64,000 nucleotides of DNA from Streptomyces spectabilis (GTDB taxonomy: Bacteria; Actinomycetota; Actinomycetes; Streptomycetales; Streptomycetaceae). The notes under the pieces were generated by a model. The model was not told where the DNA came from and made no database searches. It worked only from the letters and a program-made list of their open reading frames with translations. Each line of letters starts with the position of its first letter. The first letter of the stretch is position 1. A program made the position numbers and the translations under genes. This document shows positions 1 to 8,639 of the stretch, one piece after another. The stretch is from assembly GCF_008704795.1 (NCBI RefSeq), contig NZ_CP023690.1:2366501-2430500 (forward strand), read 5' to 3'.

Positions 1-957
1 GCTGCTGACGTCCGTCAGCTTGTCCGCGGCCCCGAACTCGTCGGGGATCAGCTCGTCGTCGACCGTGTAGCTGGCGCCGTCGACGACCACGAAGTCGGCG
101 CCCTTCTTGTTCTCGTTCCAGTAGTCGAAGGCGTCGAGGGAGCGCTGGTCCATGCGGCCCCAGGGGCCCTTCGGCTCCTTGGCGACGCCGTCGGTCTGGC
201 GCGGGTCGACGCTGTTCATCACCACGTACGGGCCGCCGACCATGATGTCCTTGTTCACGGCCTTCAGCGCCGCGTAGACGCGGTTGTACAGCTCGGTGTA
301 GCCCTCGTAGTCCCAGCGGTGCTCGGTGCTGTTCCAGAAGCCCTTGAGCTCGTTCCAGACGATGAAGTGCCGTACGTCCGGATAGCGCTTGGCGACGGTC
401 GCGGCGAGCCGGGCGAAGTCGTCGAAGTGCTCGGGCTCCGGGGCGGTCTCCAGGGAGGTCTTGCTCCAGTTCGTGTTGTCGGAGCCGGACTTGCCGCCCT
501 TCATCCAGTCGGGGGCGCAGCACAGGGTGACGACGGGCGTGCCGCCGGTGGCGCGGATGAAGTCGATGCGGCGGTCCATGGCGCCGAAGTCGTAGCGCCC
601 CTTGACCGGTTCGGGGTTGCCCGAGCCCCAGCCCATGATGTGCTGGACCTGCGGCAGCGGGCGCGGCTTCCCCTTGAGCAGCTTCTCCGCGCGCGCGACG
701 GCGGCGTCCTCGCCCTGGTCGGCGCTGTGCTGGGTGTGTGTGAAGCCCCAGCCGACCTCCGCCTGCCCCGGGGGCGGCGGGGCCACCGGGGTGCCGTGCA
801 CCTTGTCGCCGTCCCTCGTGGTGCCCGCGGTGCTGCCGCCGCGTTCGTCGGGCAGCGTGAGCACGGTCAGGACCAGGGCCAGAGCGGCCGCACCAACGCC
901 GAGCAGAGCGGCGAGACGCCACTTCCGCGTATCCGAGTTCCACCCATGCCGTCGCAT
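1..957 (-). CDS. Secreted/anchored GH39-type glycosyl hydrolase (beta-xylosidase-like), 3' part outside window
   Basis: Reading from the ATG at 957 gives 319 codons that run off the left edge, so the C-terminus is missing. An N-terminal basic stretch and one hydrophobic segment (about residues 13-35) suggest a signal peptide or signal anchor. The rest looks like a TIM-barrel hydrolase of the GH39/xylan 1,4-beta-xylosidase type. The motif HFIVWNELKGFW around residue 198 places the likely acid/base Glu at 203, and MVGGPYVV follows. The nucleophile Glu would lie outside the window. The likely role is cleavage of xylosides or other plant or cell-wall glycans outside the membrane. The family call rests on motif recognition, and the substrate is unknown. 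Confidence 0.7.
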   Translation of the reverse strand, partial: MRRHGWNSDTRKWRLAALLGVGAAALALVLTVLTLPDERGGSTAGTTRDGDKVHGTPVAPPPPGQAEVGWGFTHTQHSADQGEDAAVARAEKLLKGKPRPLPQVQHIMGWGSGNPEPVKGRYDFGAMDRRIDFIRATGGTPVVTLCCAPDWMKGGKSGSDNTNWSKTSLETAPEPEHFDDFARLAATVAKRYPDVRHFIVWNELKGFWNSTEHRWDYEGYTELYNRVYAALKAVNKDIMVGGPYVVMNSVDPRQTDGVAKEPKGPWGRMDQRSLDAFDYWNENKKGADFVVVDGASYTVDDELIPDEFGAADKLTDVSS

Positions 958-1090
958 CGAGGGCCAGCGTAACGGCGACGATTCCCGGCCGGGCGCGTTC
1001 CGTACGAGTGTCCGGGACTCGCGCGCGACGTTCGGGTGGAGTACCGAAACCGGGGTGCACACGGAAGCTTTCGTGGCGGATCATGGCGGC

Positions 1091-2185
1091 ATGTCTGCGA
1101 ACCCTCAGGACGCCCTGCCGATCCGGCTCAACGTCGACGACAGCGACTCGCCGTCGGACGTCGTCGACGCGCTGTTCCTCGGCCGCTTCGCGACGGGCGA
1201 GCAGCCGTACTCGCACAGCGCGAACATCGACCGCGTCAAGGCCGCCTCGACGCTGCTTCCGCCGGGCGCCTCCGTGCTGCGGGCCGCCCGCGACGACGAC
1301 CGCAGCGCGACGCTCGCCGAGGGCGAGGGCTGGACGCTGCTCGTCTCGCGCTGGAACCGGGGCGCGGACGTCACGGTCACGGCGACCTCCGCGGAGCTCG
1401 CCGAGCGGGTCCTGAAACAGGCCACGGACGGCGCGCAGGACGACCCGGAGCCCCAGCCGGAGGACGTGACCATGGGGTTCTGGTACGTCTCGCCGCGCCG
1501 CGGCCCGTACCGCACGACGCGGCAGATCTCCGCGGGCACGTGGTCGGAGGTGCGGCAGAACTACACCGCGCCGGTGGCCGACGCCATGGACAAGCTGATG
1601 AAGACCACGCCGGAGAACATCTCCGGGCGGCTGCTCCTGCTGCACGGGCCGCCGGGCACCGGCAAGACGTCCGCGCTGCGCACGCTCGCGCGCTCCTGGC
1701 GCGACTGGTGCCAGGTGGACTGCGTCCTCGACCCGGAGCGCCTGTTCACGGACGTCGGCTATCTGATGGACATCGCCATCGGCGAGGACGAGGGCACGGC
1801 GAAGGGCCGCTGGCGGCTGCTGCTCCTGGAGGACTGCGACGAACTGATCCGCGGCGAGGCCAAGCACACGGCGGGGCAGGCGCTCTCGCGGCTGCTCAAC
1901 CTCACGGACGGGCTGCTCGGCCAGGGCCGCAACGTGCTCGTCGGGGTCACCACCAACGAGGACCTGGAGCGGCTGCACCCGGCGGTGGTGCGGCCCGGGC
2001 GGTGCCTGGCCCGGATCGAGGTGGGCGCGCTCACCCGGGCCGAGTCGGTGAGCTGGCTCGGCACGCCCGACGGCGTCTCCCGCGAGGGCGCGACCCTGGC
2101 CGAGCTGTACGCCCTGCGCCGGGGCACGACGCCCCCTTCCATCCCGGCCACCCGCGACGGCGACGACGCGGGACTGTATCTCTAG
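1091..2185 (+). CDS. AAA-family ATPase with DUF5925-like N-terminal domain
   Basis: The product has 364 residues. The first 150 or so (MSANPQDALPIRLNVDDSDS) resemble the DUF5925 domain found fused to AAA modules in Streptomyces. Next comes a Walker A, GPPGTGKTS, with Lys192, then a Walker B, LEDCDE, at about 246-251. A sensor/arginine-finger region (VTTNEDLERLHPAVVRPGR) completes a BCS1-like AAA core. The protein probably acts as a cytoplasmic ATP-driven remodelling factor, with no known substrate. An overlapping ATG at 1084 is in another frame, so 1091 was chosen. The gene stands alone, and a repeat element begins 12 bases after its stop. Confidence 0.8.
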   Translation: MSANPQDALPIRLNVDDSDSPSDVVDALFLGRFATGEQPYSHSANIDRVKAASTLLPPGASVLRAARDDDRSATLAEGEGWTLLVSRWNRGADVTVTATSAELAERVLKQATDGAQDDPEPQPEDVTMGFWYVSPRRGPYRTTRQISAGTWSEVRQNYTAPVADAMDKLMKTTPENISGRLLLLHGPPGTGKTSALRTLARSWRDWCQVDCVLDPERLFTDVGYLMDIAIGEDEGTAKGRWRLLLLEDCDELIRGEAKHTAGQALSRLLNLTDGLLGQGRNVLVGVTTNEDLERLHPAVVRPGRCLARIEVGALTRAESVSWLGTPDGVSREGATLAELYALRRGTTPPSIPATRDGDDAGLYL

Positions 2186-2196
2186 CCTCGTGCCCC

Positions 2197-2280
2197 CCGC
2201 TGTGGGCAATCGTCCCGCAGGGCGAGTGGGGCATCCCCTGCTCGAGCGAAGCCGAGAGCTTGGGGAAGGGTGGGCACAGC
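2197..2280. repeat. 84-bp interspersed repeat, copy A (inverted relative to copy B at 60805-60888)
   Basis: These 84 bases are the reverse complement of 60805-60888 with one mismatch. Weaker similarity continues to about 2302. The ends form an imperfect inverted repeat (GCTGTGGGCA against TGGGCACAGC). The centre, 2235-2265, is a palindrome-like core (CCCCTGCTCGAGCG...). That core recurs with 3 differences of 31 inside the MITE at 11638-11668. Here the element is intergenic, between the convergent AAA ATPase and GntR genes. It looks like a non-autonomous mobile or REP-like sequence. Confidence 0.85.
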
Positions 2281-2311
2281 ACCGAGGCGCCGAGCAACCG
2301 TTGAGCTGGGG

Positions 2312-2695
2312 TCAAGCAGGGGACCCGTACGCCGCCCGCAGGGCATCGCGCACCGCAGCCGCCGCCTCGGCCTCGGACAGGCCCAGTCGGCGCACCTGCT
2401 CGGCATAGGCCTGCGCGGCCCCCGCGGCGGCGCGGGCCGCGGCCTCGCGGGCCGCCGCGACGAACGTCCCGTTCCGGCCCCGCGTCTCGATCACCCCGTC
2501 CGCCTCGAGGGCCCGGTACGCCTTGGCCACGGTGTTCGCCGCGAGCCCCAGCTCCTCGGCGAGCCCGCGTACCGTCGGCAGCTTGTAGCCGACGGGCAGC
2601 ACCCCGTCCCGCGCCTGCCCGGCGATCTGAGTCCGTACCTGCTCGAACGGCGGCGCGGCGCCCGCGCCTTCCTTGATGACGATCTTCAGAGCCAC
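2312..2695 (-). CDS. GntR-family transcriptional regulator (short, YtrA-like)
   Basis: The protein has 127 residues with a GTG start at 2695. A winged helix-turn-helix occupies about residues 10-75 (PPFEQVRTQIAGQARDG, then LPTVRGLAEELGLAANTVAKAYRALEADGVIETRGRNGTFV). This is the classic GntR N-terminal domain. The C-terminal 45 residues form a short helical, Ala-rich dimerisation tail instead of a full FadR/HutC effector domain, as in the YtrA subgroup. It is divergent from the GNAT gene at 2765 across 69 bases, so it may control that gene and itself. The effector cannot be predicted. Confidence 0.88.
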   Translation of the reverse strand: MALKIVIKEGAGAAPPFEQVRTQIAGQARDGVLPVGYKLPTVRGLAEELGLAANTVAKAYRALEADGVIETRGRNGTFVAAAREAAARAAAGAAQAYAEQVRRLGLSEAEAAAAVRDALRAAYGSPA

Positions 2696-2764
2696 GCGCC
2701 GATTGTCCCGCACGCGGGGAAATTCGGAGGCACCCGGGCCCGTCCCGCGCGTACCGTCCGGGCC

Positions 2765-3697
2765 ATGACTGAGATCCGGGTGCGTGACCTGCGCACCGCA
2801 GACCCGGAGGACACCGCCGCCTACGCGGCGGTGCGGCGCGCGGCGGTGCCCGCGCTGCTCGCCACCGCCGCGTCGGTGGCGTACAGCTGTGAGCACGCCC
2901 ATCCCGACGCCCGCTACCGCGCCCTCGTCGCGGAGGCGGACGGCGAGGTGGTCGGCACGGCCCAGGTGGGGATCGCCCAGGACAGCCCGGAGCCGGGCCA
3001 GGGCTTCTTGAACATCTACGTGCATCCGCGGCGGTGCGGCCTGGGGGCGGGCTCGCTCCTGGCGCGCACGGCGGAGGAGTACCTCGCGCACGAGGGCGCG
3101 ACGGCGCTGTACTCGTGGGTCCTCGACACCCCGCGCAACCGCGCGTTCGCGGCGCGGCGCGGCTATCGCGCGAGCCGCACCGCGCACTTCCTGCGCCTGG
3201 ACCTGGCGCGGGGCGGGCTGCCGCCGCTCGCCGACCCGCCCCCGGGCGTCGAACTGCGCTCGGCGGCCGACTTCCGGGACGACCCGCGCCCCCTGTTCGC
3301 CCTGGACGCCGAGACCGCGGCGGACGAACCGGGCGACGTGACCGCGGAGTTCACGGACTACGCGCACTGGCTCACGGAGACCTGGCGCCATCCGCTCCTG
3401 GACCACGAGCTGACCACGGTGGCCGTGGTGGACGGGGAGCCCGCCGCGTTCACCCTGGCGCACACCGACGGCGCGTCCCGGTACGCGTCGGGGATGACCG
3501 GCACGGCCCGCGCCCACCGGGGCCGGGGCCTGGCCAAGCTCGCGAAGAACGCCTCGCTGCACCGGGCCAGGGCCGCGGGCTTCGCGGAGGCGTTCACGGG
3601 CAACGACAGCGAGAACGGCCCGATGGTCGCGATCAACCAGTGGTTCGGTTACGAAACGTACGACACGGAGGTCCGTCATGTCCGCACGATCGCCTGA
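2765..3697 (+). CDS. GNAT-family N-acetyltransferase with tandem GNAT folds
   Basis: The 310-residue protein has an N-terminal GNAT domain (about 1-150). Its acetyl-CoA-binding part reads LNIYVHPRRCGLGAGSLLARTAEEYL. A second, more degenerate GNAT half (about 165-310) contains ASGMTGTARAHRGRGLAKLAKNASLHRA. This two-domain layout resembles the Mycobacterium MshD-like arrangement and many uncharacterised Streptomyces acetyltransferases. The acceptor substrate is unknown. Its 3' end overlaps the DUF402 gene by 20 bases, so the two are probably translationally coupled. Confidence 0.85.
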   Translation: MTEIRVRDLRTADPEDTAAYAAVRRAAVPALLATAASVAYSCEHAHPDARYRALVAEADGEVVGTAQVGIAQDSPEPGQGFLNIYVHPRRCGLGAGSLLARTAEEYLAHEGATALYSWVLDTPRNRAFAARRGYRASRTAHFLRLDLARGGLPPLADPPPGVELRSAADFRDDPRPLFALDAETAADEPGDVTAEFTDYAHWLTETWRHPLLDHELTTVAVVDGEPAAFTLAHTDGASRYASGMTGTARAHRGRGLAKLAKNASLHRARAAGFAEAFTGNDSENGPMVAINQWFGYETYDTEVRHVRTIA

Positions 3698-4214
3698 GGC
3701 CACGCCCTCGACCGACGCCGAGGTCGGCGTCGGCGTCGAGGTCGAGCTGCGCAAGGCGGGGCGCACGAAGATCCGCTACCCGGCCCGGCTGCTCTCGGAC
3801 GACGGCACCCGCGTCACGGTCCGCGCGCCCTGGGCGGGCGCGGGCGTACGGGACTTCGGCTTCGTCCGCTTCGAGCCGGGCGACACCTTCGTGGAGCACT
3901 ACTGGCGCGACCGCTGGTACGCCGTCAAGGAGGTGTACGCCGCGGACGGCACGCTCAAGGGCTGGTACTGCGACGTGACCCGGCCCGCCGTACGCGGCGG
4001 CGGCGTCCTCACCGTCGAGGACCTGGACCTCGACCTGTGGTGCGCGGCGGACGGCAGCGCCGTACTGCGCCTGGACGAGGACGAGTTCGCGGCGAGCGGC
4101 ATCACCGAGGCCGATCCGGCCGCGGCCGCCGCGGCCGTGCGGGCCCTGTCCGACCTGGAGCGGCTCGCCGAGCAGGGGCTCCTCCCGCGGTCGTCCGCGG
4201 CCCCCTCGGCCTAG
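3678..4214 (+). CDS. DUF402 domain protein
   Basis: The product has 178 residues. The core (about 45-150) carries the DUF402 hallmarks: a strand-rich stretch RFEPGDTFVEHYWRDRWYAVKEVYAADGTLKGWYCDV, followed by EDLDLDLWCAADGSAVLRLDEDEF. The conserved Tyr, Lys and acidic residues match the fold of the DUF402/FomD-like metal-dependent phosphohydrolases, which act on nucleotides or phosphonate-type esters. That activity is a family inference. The start codon lies inside the upstream GNAT gene, so the two genes form one transcript. Confidence 0.82.
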   Translation: MSARSPEATPSTDAEVGVGVEVELRKAGRTKIRYPARLLSDDGTRVTVRAPWAGAGVRDFGFVRFEPGDTFVEHYWRDRWYAVKEVYAADGTLKGWYCDVTRPAVRGGGVLTVEDLDLDLWCAADGSAVLRLDEDEFAASGITEADPAAAAAAVRALSDLERLAEQGLLPRSSAAPSA

Positions 4215-4232
4215 CCTAAGCACCAATCGCAT

Positions 4233-4262
4233 TTGCCTAAAGCCTTTAGGTAACTGCATAAT
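4233..4262 (+). promoter_or_regulatory. Promoter with overlapping TetR-type palindromic operator
   Basis: A TTGCCT hexamer (4233-4238) and a CATAAT hexamer (4257-4262) are separated by 18 bases and resemble a vegetative sigma promoter. Between them lies a perfect 15-base palindrome, CCTAAAGCCTTTAGG (4236-4250). It sits 38 bases ahead of the TetR start codon, a typical position for autorepression. A further CCTAA half-site lies at 4215-4219. Confidence 0.6.
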
Positions 4263-4288
4263 CGGTTCTGTCGAAGGAGAGGACCGAT

Positions 4289-4858
4289 ATGGCACGCGTG
4301 GGACTGACCCCGGAGCGGCTGACCCGGGCGGGCGCGGAGCTGGCCGACGAGGTCGGCTTCGACCAGGTGACCGTCTCGGCGCTCGCCCGGCGGTTCGACG
4401 TCAAGGTCGCGAGCCTGTACTCGCACGTGAAGAACTCCCAGGACCTCAGGACGAGGATCGCCCTGCTGGCCCTGGAAGAGCTCGCCGACCGCGCCGCCGA
4501 CGCCCTGGCCGGGCGCTCCGGCAAGGACGCGCTGACCGCCTTCGCACACGTCTACCGCGACTACGCCAAGGAGCACCCCGGCCGCTACGCCGCCGCCCGG
4601 CTGCGGCTCGACCCCGAGACGGCGGCCGCGAGCGCGGGCGTCCGGCACGCGGCGATGATGCGGGCGATCCTGCGCGGCTACGACCTGGCCGAGCCGGACC
4701 GGACGCACGCGGTCCGGCTGCTCGGCAGCGTCTTCCACGGCTACGTCAGCCTGGAGACGGCGGGCGGATTCGACCACAGCGCGCCGGACCCGCGGGAGAG
4801 CTGGGTCCGGATCCTGGACTCCCTCGACGCCCTGCTGCGGAACTGGCCCGCTCCCTGA
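4289..4858 (+). CDS. TetR/AcrR-family transcriptional regulator
   Basis: The 189-residue protein has an N-terminal TetR helix-turn-helix (about 10-50): LTRAGAELADEVGFDQVTVS, then ALARRFDVKVASLYSHVKNS. The C-terminal ligand domain is of the WHG type (HGYVSLETAGGF near the end). A good ribosome site, GAAGGAGAG, lies before the ATG. The palindrome at 4236-4250 is the obvious operator. The downstream SGNH hydrolase is 80 bases away in the same direction and may be co-transcribed or co-regulated. The ligand is unknown. Confidence 0.9.
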   Translation: MARVGLTPERLTRAGAELADEVGFDQVTVSALARRFDVKVASLYSHVKNSQDLRTRIALLALEELADRAADALAGRSGKDALTAFAHVYRDYAKEHPGRYAAARLRLDPETAAASAGVRHAAMMRAILRGYDLAEPDRTHAVRLLGSVFHGYVSLETAGGFDHSAPDPRESWVRILDSLDALLRNWPAP

Positions 4859-4938
4859 GGCAGCCGCCCGGCCCCGCGGCCCCGCCGTGCCCGGAACCAC
4901 CGCGGCCACGTCCCCACCCCACCCCTACAGGCTGAGAC

Positions 4939-6114
4939 ATGCGCACCGAGCACCCCTTGATCACCACTCCCCTCACCGCGGACCTGCTGCGCGGCGCCCT
5001 CGACCTGGAGCGCACCGCGTCCGGCCTGCTGCCGCACCGGCTGCCCGCACGGGCCCGCGCCCAGTGCGCCGACGGCCAGCTGGCCATGGCGGAGTCCCAG
5101 CCCTCCGGCGTCCGCATCGCCTTCCGCAGCCGGGCCACGGCCGTGGAGCTGGACGCGCTGCCCACCAAGCGGGTCTACGTGGGCGCGCCGCCCCGGCCCG
5201 ACGGCCTGTACGACCTGCTCGTCGACGGCGACCTGGTCGGCCAGGGGAGCCTGACCGGCGGCAACACCCTGACCATCGACATGGCCACCGGGTCCGCCGA
5301 GACGCGGCCGGGGCCCGCCGGGACCCTGCGCTTCACCGGCCTGCCGGACCGCCCCAAGGACATCGAGATCTGGCTGCCGCACAACGAGACCACCGAGCTG
5401 GTCGCCCTGCGCACCGACGCCCCGGTCGCGCCGTCGCCCGACCGGGGCCGCAAGGTGTGGCTGCACCACGGCAGTTCGATCAGCCACGGCTCCGACGCGG
5501 CGAGCCCGAGCACCACCTGGCCCGCGCTCGCCGCGTCGCTCGGCGGCGTGGAGCTGATCAACCTGGGCCTGAGCGGCAGCGCGCTGCTCGACCCGTTCAC
5601 CGCGCGCGCCCTGCGGGACACGCCCGCCGACCTGATCAGCGTGAAGCTGGGCATCAACGTGGTCAACACCGACCTGATGCGCCTGCGCGCCTTCGGACCG
5701 GCCGTCCACGGCTTCCTCGACACCATCCGCGAGGGGCACCCCGACGCGCCGCTCCTGGTCGTCTCGCCCCTCCTGTGCCCCGTCCACGAGGACACGCCGG
5801 GACCCAGCGCGCCGGACTTCGGCTCCCTCGGCGAGGGGAAGCTCCGGTTCCTGGCCGCGGGCGACCCCGCGGAGCGCGCCGCCGGAAAGCTGACGCTCAC
5901 CGTCATCCGCGACGAGCTGTCCCGGATCGTACGCGAGCGCTCCGCAGAGGACCCGAACCTGCACTACCTCGACGGCCTCTCCCTGTACGGCGAGTCCGAC
6001 GCCGCCGCCCTCCCCCTCCCGGACAACCTCCACCCGGACGCCGCCACCCACCGCCACATCGGCGAACGCTTCGCCGCCCTTGCCTTCGCCCCCGAGGCCG
6101 CCTTCGCCCCCTAA
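4939..6114 (+). CDS. SGNH/GDSL-family hydrolase
   Basis: The product has 391 residues. An N-terminal beta-sandwich-like part (about 25-165: SGVRIAFRSRATAVELDALP) precedes an SGNH domain. Block I reads HHGSSISHGSDA (about 180), with the nucleophile Ser in a GSS/GDS-like setting. Block III is the VKLGIN stretch, and block V is DNLHPDAATHRHIGERFA near the C-terminus with the catalytic Asp and His. No signal peptide is evident, so it is probably cytoplasmic. Likely substrates are ester or acetyl groups on carbohydrates or lipids. Its stop overlaps by four bases the convergent GNAT gene. Confidence 0.85.
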   Translation: MRTEHPLITTPLTADLLRGALDLERTASGLLPHRLPARARAQCADGQLAMAESQPSGVRIAFRSRATAVELDALPTKRVYVGAPPRPDGLYDLLVDGDLVGQGSLTGGNTLTIDMATGSAETRPGPAGTLRFTGLPDRPKDIEIWLPHNETTELVALRTDAPVAPSPDRGRKVWLHHGSSISHGSDAASPSTTWPALAASLGGVELINLGLSGSALLDPFTARALRDTPADLISVKLGINVVNTDLMRLRAFGPAVHGFLDTIREGHPDAPLLVVSPLLCPVHEDTPGPSAPDFGSLGEGKLRFLAAGDPAERAAGKLTLTVIRDELSRIVRERSAEDPNLHYLDGLSLYGESDAAALPLPDNLHPDAATHRHIGERFAALAFAPEAAFAP

Positions 6115-6602
6115 GGGGCGCGGGGAGCGAGGGCCTTGCGGTAATGGACACGGTCGTAGACTCCCTCGACGCGCCGTTCCACGAACTCGTAGCCGAAGCG
6201 TGGGTAGAGCTTCTGGTTCTCCCACATCAGCGCGTTGGTGTAGAGCCGTATCTCGGGCAGGCCGAGGCCGCGCGCGTGCTGGTCGACGAACTCCAGCAGG
6301 CGGCGGCCGAGGCCCGTGCCCTTGGCGTCGGGGTGGACGGCGATGTTGTCCAGGTACAGGTGGTCGTCGTAGGCGTAGACGACCACCAACCCCACGACGG
6401 TGCCGTCGGCCTCGGCGACGTGCACCCGCCCCGCCGCCACGTTCTGGGCGTGGTCCGACTCCATGGGCGCGGGCACGCGGCCGATGCGCTCGATGTAGTA
6501 GTGGTACGCCGCGTGGGTGATCTCCCGGACGGCGGACACGTCGGCGGCGGTGGCGGAGCGGATCGCGGCCTGCGCGCCGCTCGGGGTGATCTTGTCGGTC
6601 AT
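6111..6602 (-). CDS. GNAT-family N-acetyltransferase
   Basis: The 163-residue single-domain GNAT starts [18 protein letters not shown]. The acetyl-CoA P-loop is in [27 protein letters not shown] (about 95-122), followed by [20 protein letters not shown]. That C-terminal pattern is typical of small-molecule or amino-acid acetyltransferases. Its ATG overlaps the tctA stop codon (ATGA), which makes it the last gene of the tricarboxylate-transporter operon. The substrate is unknown, and a link to the imported carboxylate is only a guess from position. Confidence 0.87.
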   Translation of the reverse strand: MTDKITPSGAQAAIRSATAADVSAVREITHAAYHYYIERIGRVPAPMESDHAQNVAAGRVHVAEADGTVVGLVVVYAYDDHLYLDNIAVHPDAKGTGLGRRLLEFVDQHARGLGLPEIRLYTNALMWENQKLYPRFGYEFVERRVEGVYDRVHYRKALAPRAP

Positions 6603-8107
6603 TCCCTCACCGTACGGCGGGCGTTCAGGGGGCCGCGCGCCAGTTTCCGCAGCAGGGGCCAGAACAGGATCAGCGCGATCAGCGCGTAGACGGTGACCGA
6701 GAAGGGCGTGTCGACCAGGCCCCGGGCGCTGCCGTCGCTGATCTGCAGGGCGCGGCGCAGCTGTAGCTCGGCGTTCGGGCCGAGGATGACGCCGATGACG
6801 GCCGGCAGGACCGGCAGGCCGTAGCGGCGCATGCCGAAGCCGATCAGGCCGATGACGAGCAGGATGACCAGGTCGAACGCCTCACCGCCGACGGCGTACG
6901 CGCCGACCGCGGCGAAGAACAGGATCCCGGCGTACAGATACGGGCGCGGGATGCGCAGCAGCTTCGCCCACACGGGGGCCAGCGGCAGGTTCAGGGCGAG
7001 GAGCAGCACCATGCCGACGAACAGGGACGCGATCAGGCCCCACACCAGCTCCGACTCGCGTTCGAAGAGCAGCGGTCCGGGCTGGATGCCGTACTGCTGG
7101 AAGGCGGCCAGCATCACGGCGGCGACGGCGGTCGTGGGCAGGCCGAGGGTCAGCATGGACACGAGGGTGCCCGCGGCCGACGCCGACGCGGCCGACTCCG
7201 GGCCCGCCACTCCCTCGATGGCGCCCTTGCCCCACTCGTCCTTGTGCTTCGACAGGCGCTTCTCGGTGACGTACGACAGGAAGGTGGGGATCTCGGCGCC
7301 GCCCGCGGGGATCGCGCCGAACGGGAAGCCGATGAGGGGGCCGCGCAGCCAGGACTTCCAAGTGCGTCTGACGTCCTGCTTCCCCAGCCAGGGGCGGCCG
7401 ACGGGGATCGCCTGCCCGGAGGTGCGGCGCAGATGCGCGGCCACCCACAGCGCCTCGCCGATCGCGAAGAGGCCCACGGCGACGATCACCACGTCGATGC
7501 CGTCGGCGAGTTGGAGCGAGCCGAAGGTCAGGCGCTGCTGTCCGGTCATCTGGTCGAGGCCGACCAGGCCGAGGGTCAGGCCGATCAGGAGGGACGCCAG
7601 GCCGCGGATGCGGGAGGAGCCGAGGACCGAGGTCACGGCGATGAACGCGAGGACCATGAGGGCGAAGTAGTCGGGCGCGCCGATGTCGACGGCGAGGTCC
7701 GCGACCTTCGGCGCGAGCGCGACGAGCAGGACCGTGCCGATCATGCCGCCCGCGAAGTGCCCGATGGCGGCGGCCGCGAGCGCCTGCGCGCCCCGGCCGG
7801 CCTTGGCCATCGGATTGCCCTCCATGGCCGCGACGACGGCGGCGCTCTCCCCCGGCGTGTTGAGGAGGATCGACGTGGTGGAGCCGCCGAACATCGCGCC
7901 GTAGTAGATGCCCGCGAACATGATGAACGCGCCGGTGGGTTCGAGCCCGTACGTCACCGGAAGCAGCAGCGCCACGGCCATCGCGGGGCCGATGCCGGGA
8001 AGCACGCCGATGGCGGTGCCGAGGAGGACGCCGATCGCGGCCCAGAGCAGGTTGACCGGTGTGAGCGCGGTGCCGAAGCCATCCATGAGGGAGCTGAAGG
8101 AGTTCAT
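6599..8107 (-). CDS. tctA: Tripartite tricarboxylate transporter, large membrane subunit TctA
   Basis: The 502-residue protein has about twelve hydrophobic segments. It shows the TctA signature near the N-terminus ([43 protein letters not shown]) and the symmetric half at about 270-330 ([38 protein letters not shown]). In the family this subunit is the channel-forming part of a sodium- or proton-driven importer for citrate, tricarballylate or related carboxylates. It lies one base after tctB, in the order tctC-tctB-tctA. Confidence 0.95.
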   Translation of the reverse strand: MNSFSSLMDGFGTALTPVNLLWAAIGVLLGTAIGVLPGIGPAMAVALLLPVTYGLEPTGAFIMFAGIYYGAMFGGSTTSILLNTPGESAAVVAAMEGNPMAKAGRGAQALAAAAIGHFAGGMIGTVLLVALAPKVADLAVDIGAPDYFALMVLAFIAVTSVLGSSRIRGLASLLIGLTLGLVGLDQMTGQQRLTFGSLQLADGIDVVIVAVGLFAIGEALWVAAHLRRTSGQAIPVGRPWLGKQDVRRTWKSWLRGPLIGFPFGAIPAGGAEIPTFLSYVTEKRLSKHKDEWGKGAIEGVAGPESAASASAAGTLVSMLTLGLPTTAVAAVMLAAFQQYGIQPGPLLFERESELVWGLIASLFVGMVLLLALNLPLAPVWAKLLRIPRPYLYAGILFFAAVGAYAVGGEAFDLVILLVIGLIGFGMRRYGLPVLPAVIGVILGPNAELQLRRALQISDGSARGLVDTPFSVTVYALIALILFWPLLRKLARGPLNARRTVRE

Positions 8108-8108
8108 G

Positions 8109-8639
8109 TCACAGCACTCCCATCAGGGGGCCGCCGGGCAGCGGCACGCCGAGCAGGTTGTTGAAGAGGGCGTAGGTGACCAGGGAGAGCCCGGCCGCTA
8201 TGAGCGGGTCGCGGTGGACCGCGCGGCTGCCGAGGGCGTGGGCGGCGCCCCAGAAGAGCAGGGCCCCGGCGACGGGGAAGCCCACCGGCTCGATGAGGAC
8301 GGCGGTGGCGAGGAAGACCCCGGCGAGCAGCAGCACGGTGCGCCAGTCGGCGGGTTCGGACAGATCGACGTCCTCGCCGCCCTCGGCCTCGCCGCGGCCG
8401 CCGCGCAGGACGTCGACCGCGAGGAGTACGGAGATGAGGAGCAGGCCGGAGCCGACGGCGATGGGGACGGTGCGCGGGCCGATGGGGCCGCGCTGGGCGA
8501 TGGCGACGTCCATGGTGAGCGCGTCGGTGAGGACGACGGCGCCGAGGGCGAGCAGCATGACGCAGACGCCGAGTTCGGAGTGGGCGCGCAGCCAGGCGCG
8601 GCGGCCGCGGGCCGCGGGCGCGGGTTCGGTGGCGGTCAC
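8109..8639 (-). CDS. tctB: Tripartite tricarboxylate transporter, small membrane subunit TctB
   Basis: This is a 176-residue membrane protein with four predicted helices ([73 protein letters not shown]). That matches the size and topology of TctB. It starts at GTG 8639 and overlaps the tctC stop by four bases. It is the small companion needed with TctA and the extracytoplasmic receptor TctC. The long Ala/Arg-rich N-terminus is cytoplasmic. Confidence 0.9.
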   Translation of the reverse strand: MTATEPAPAARGRRAWLRAHSELGVCVMLLALGAVVLTDALTMDVAIAQRGPIGPRTVPIAVGSGLLLISVLLAVDVLRGGRGEAEGGEDVDLSEPADWRTVLLLAGVFLATAVLIEPVGFPVAGALLFWGAAHALGSRAVHRDPLIAAGLSLVTYALFNNLLGVPLPGGPLMGVL

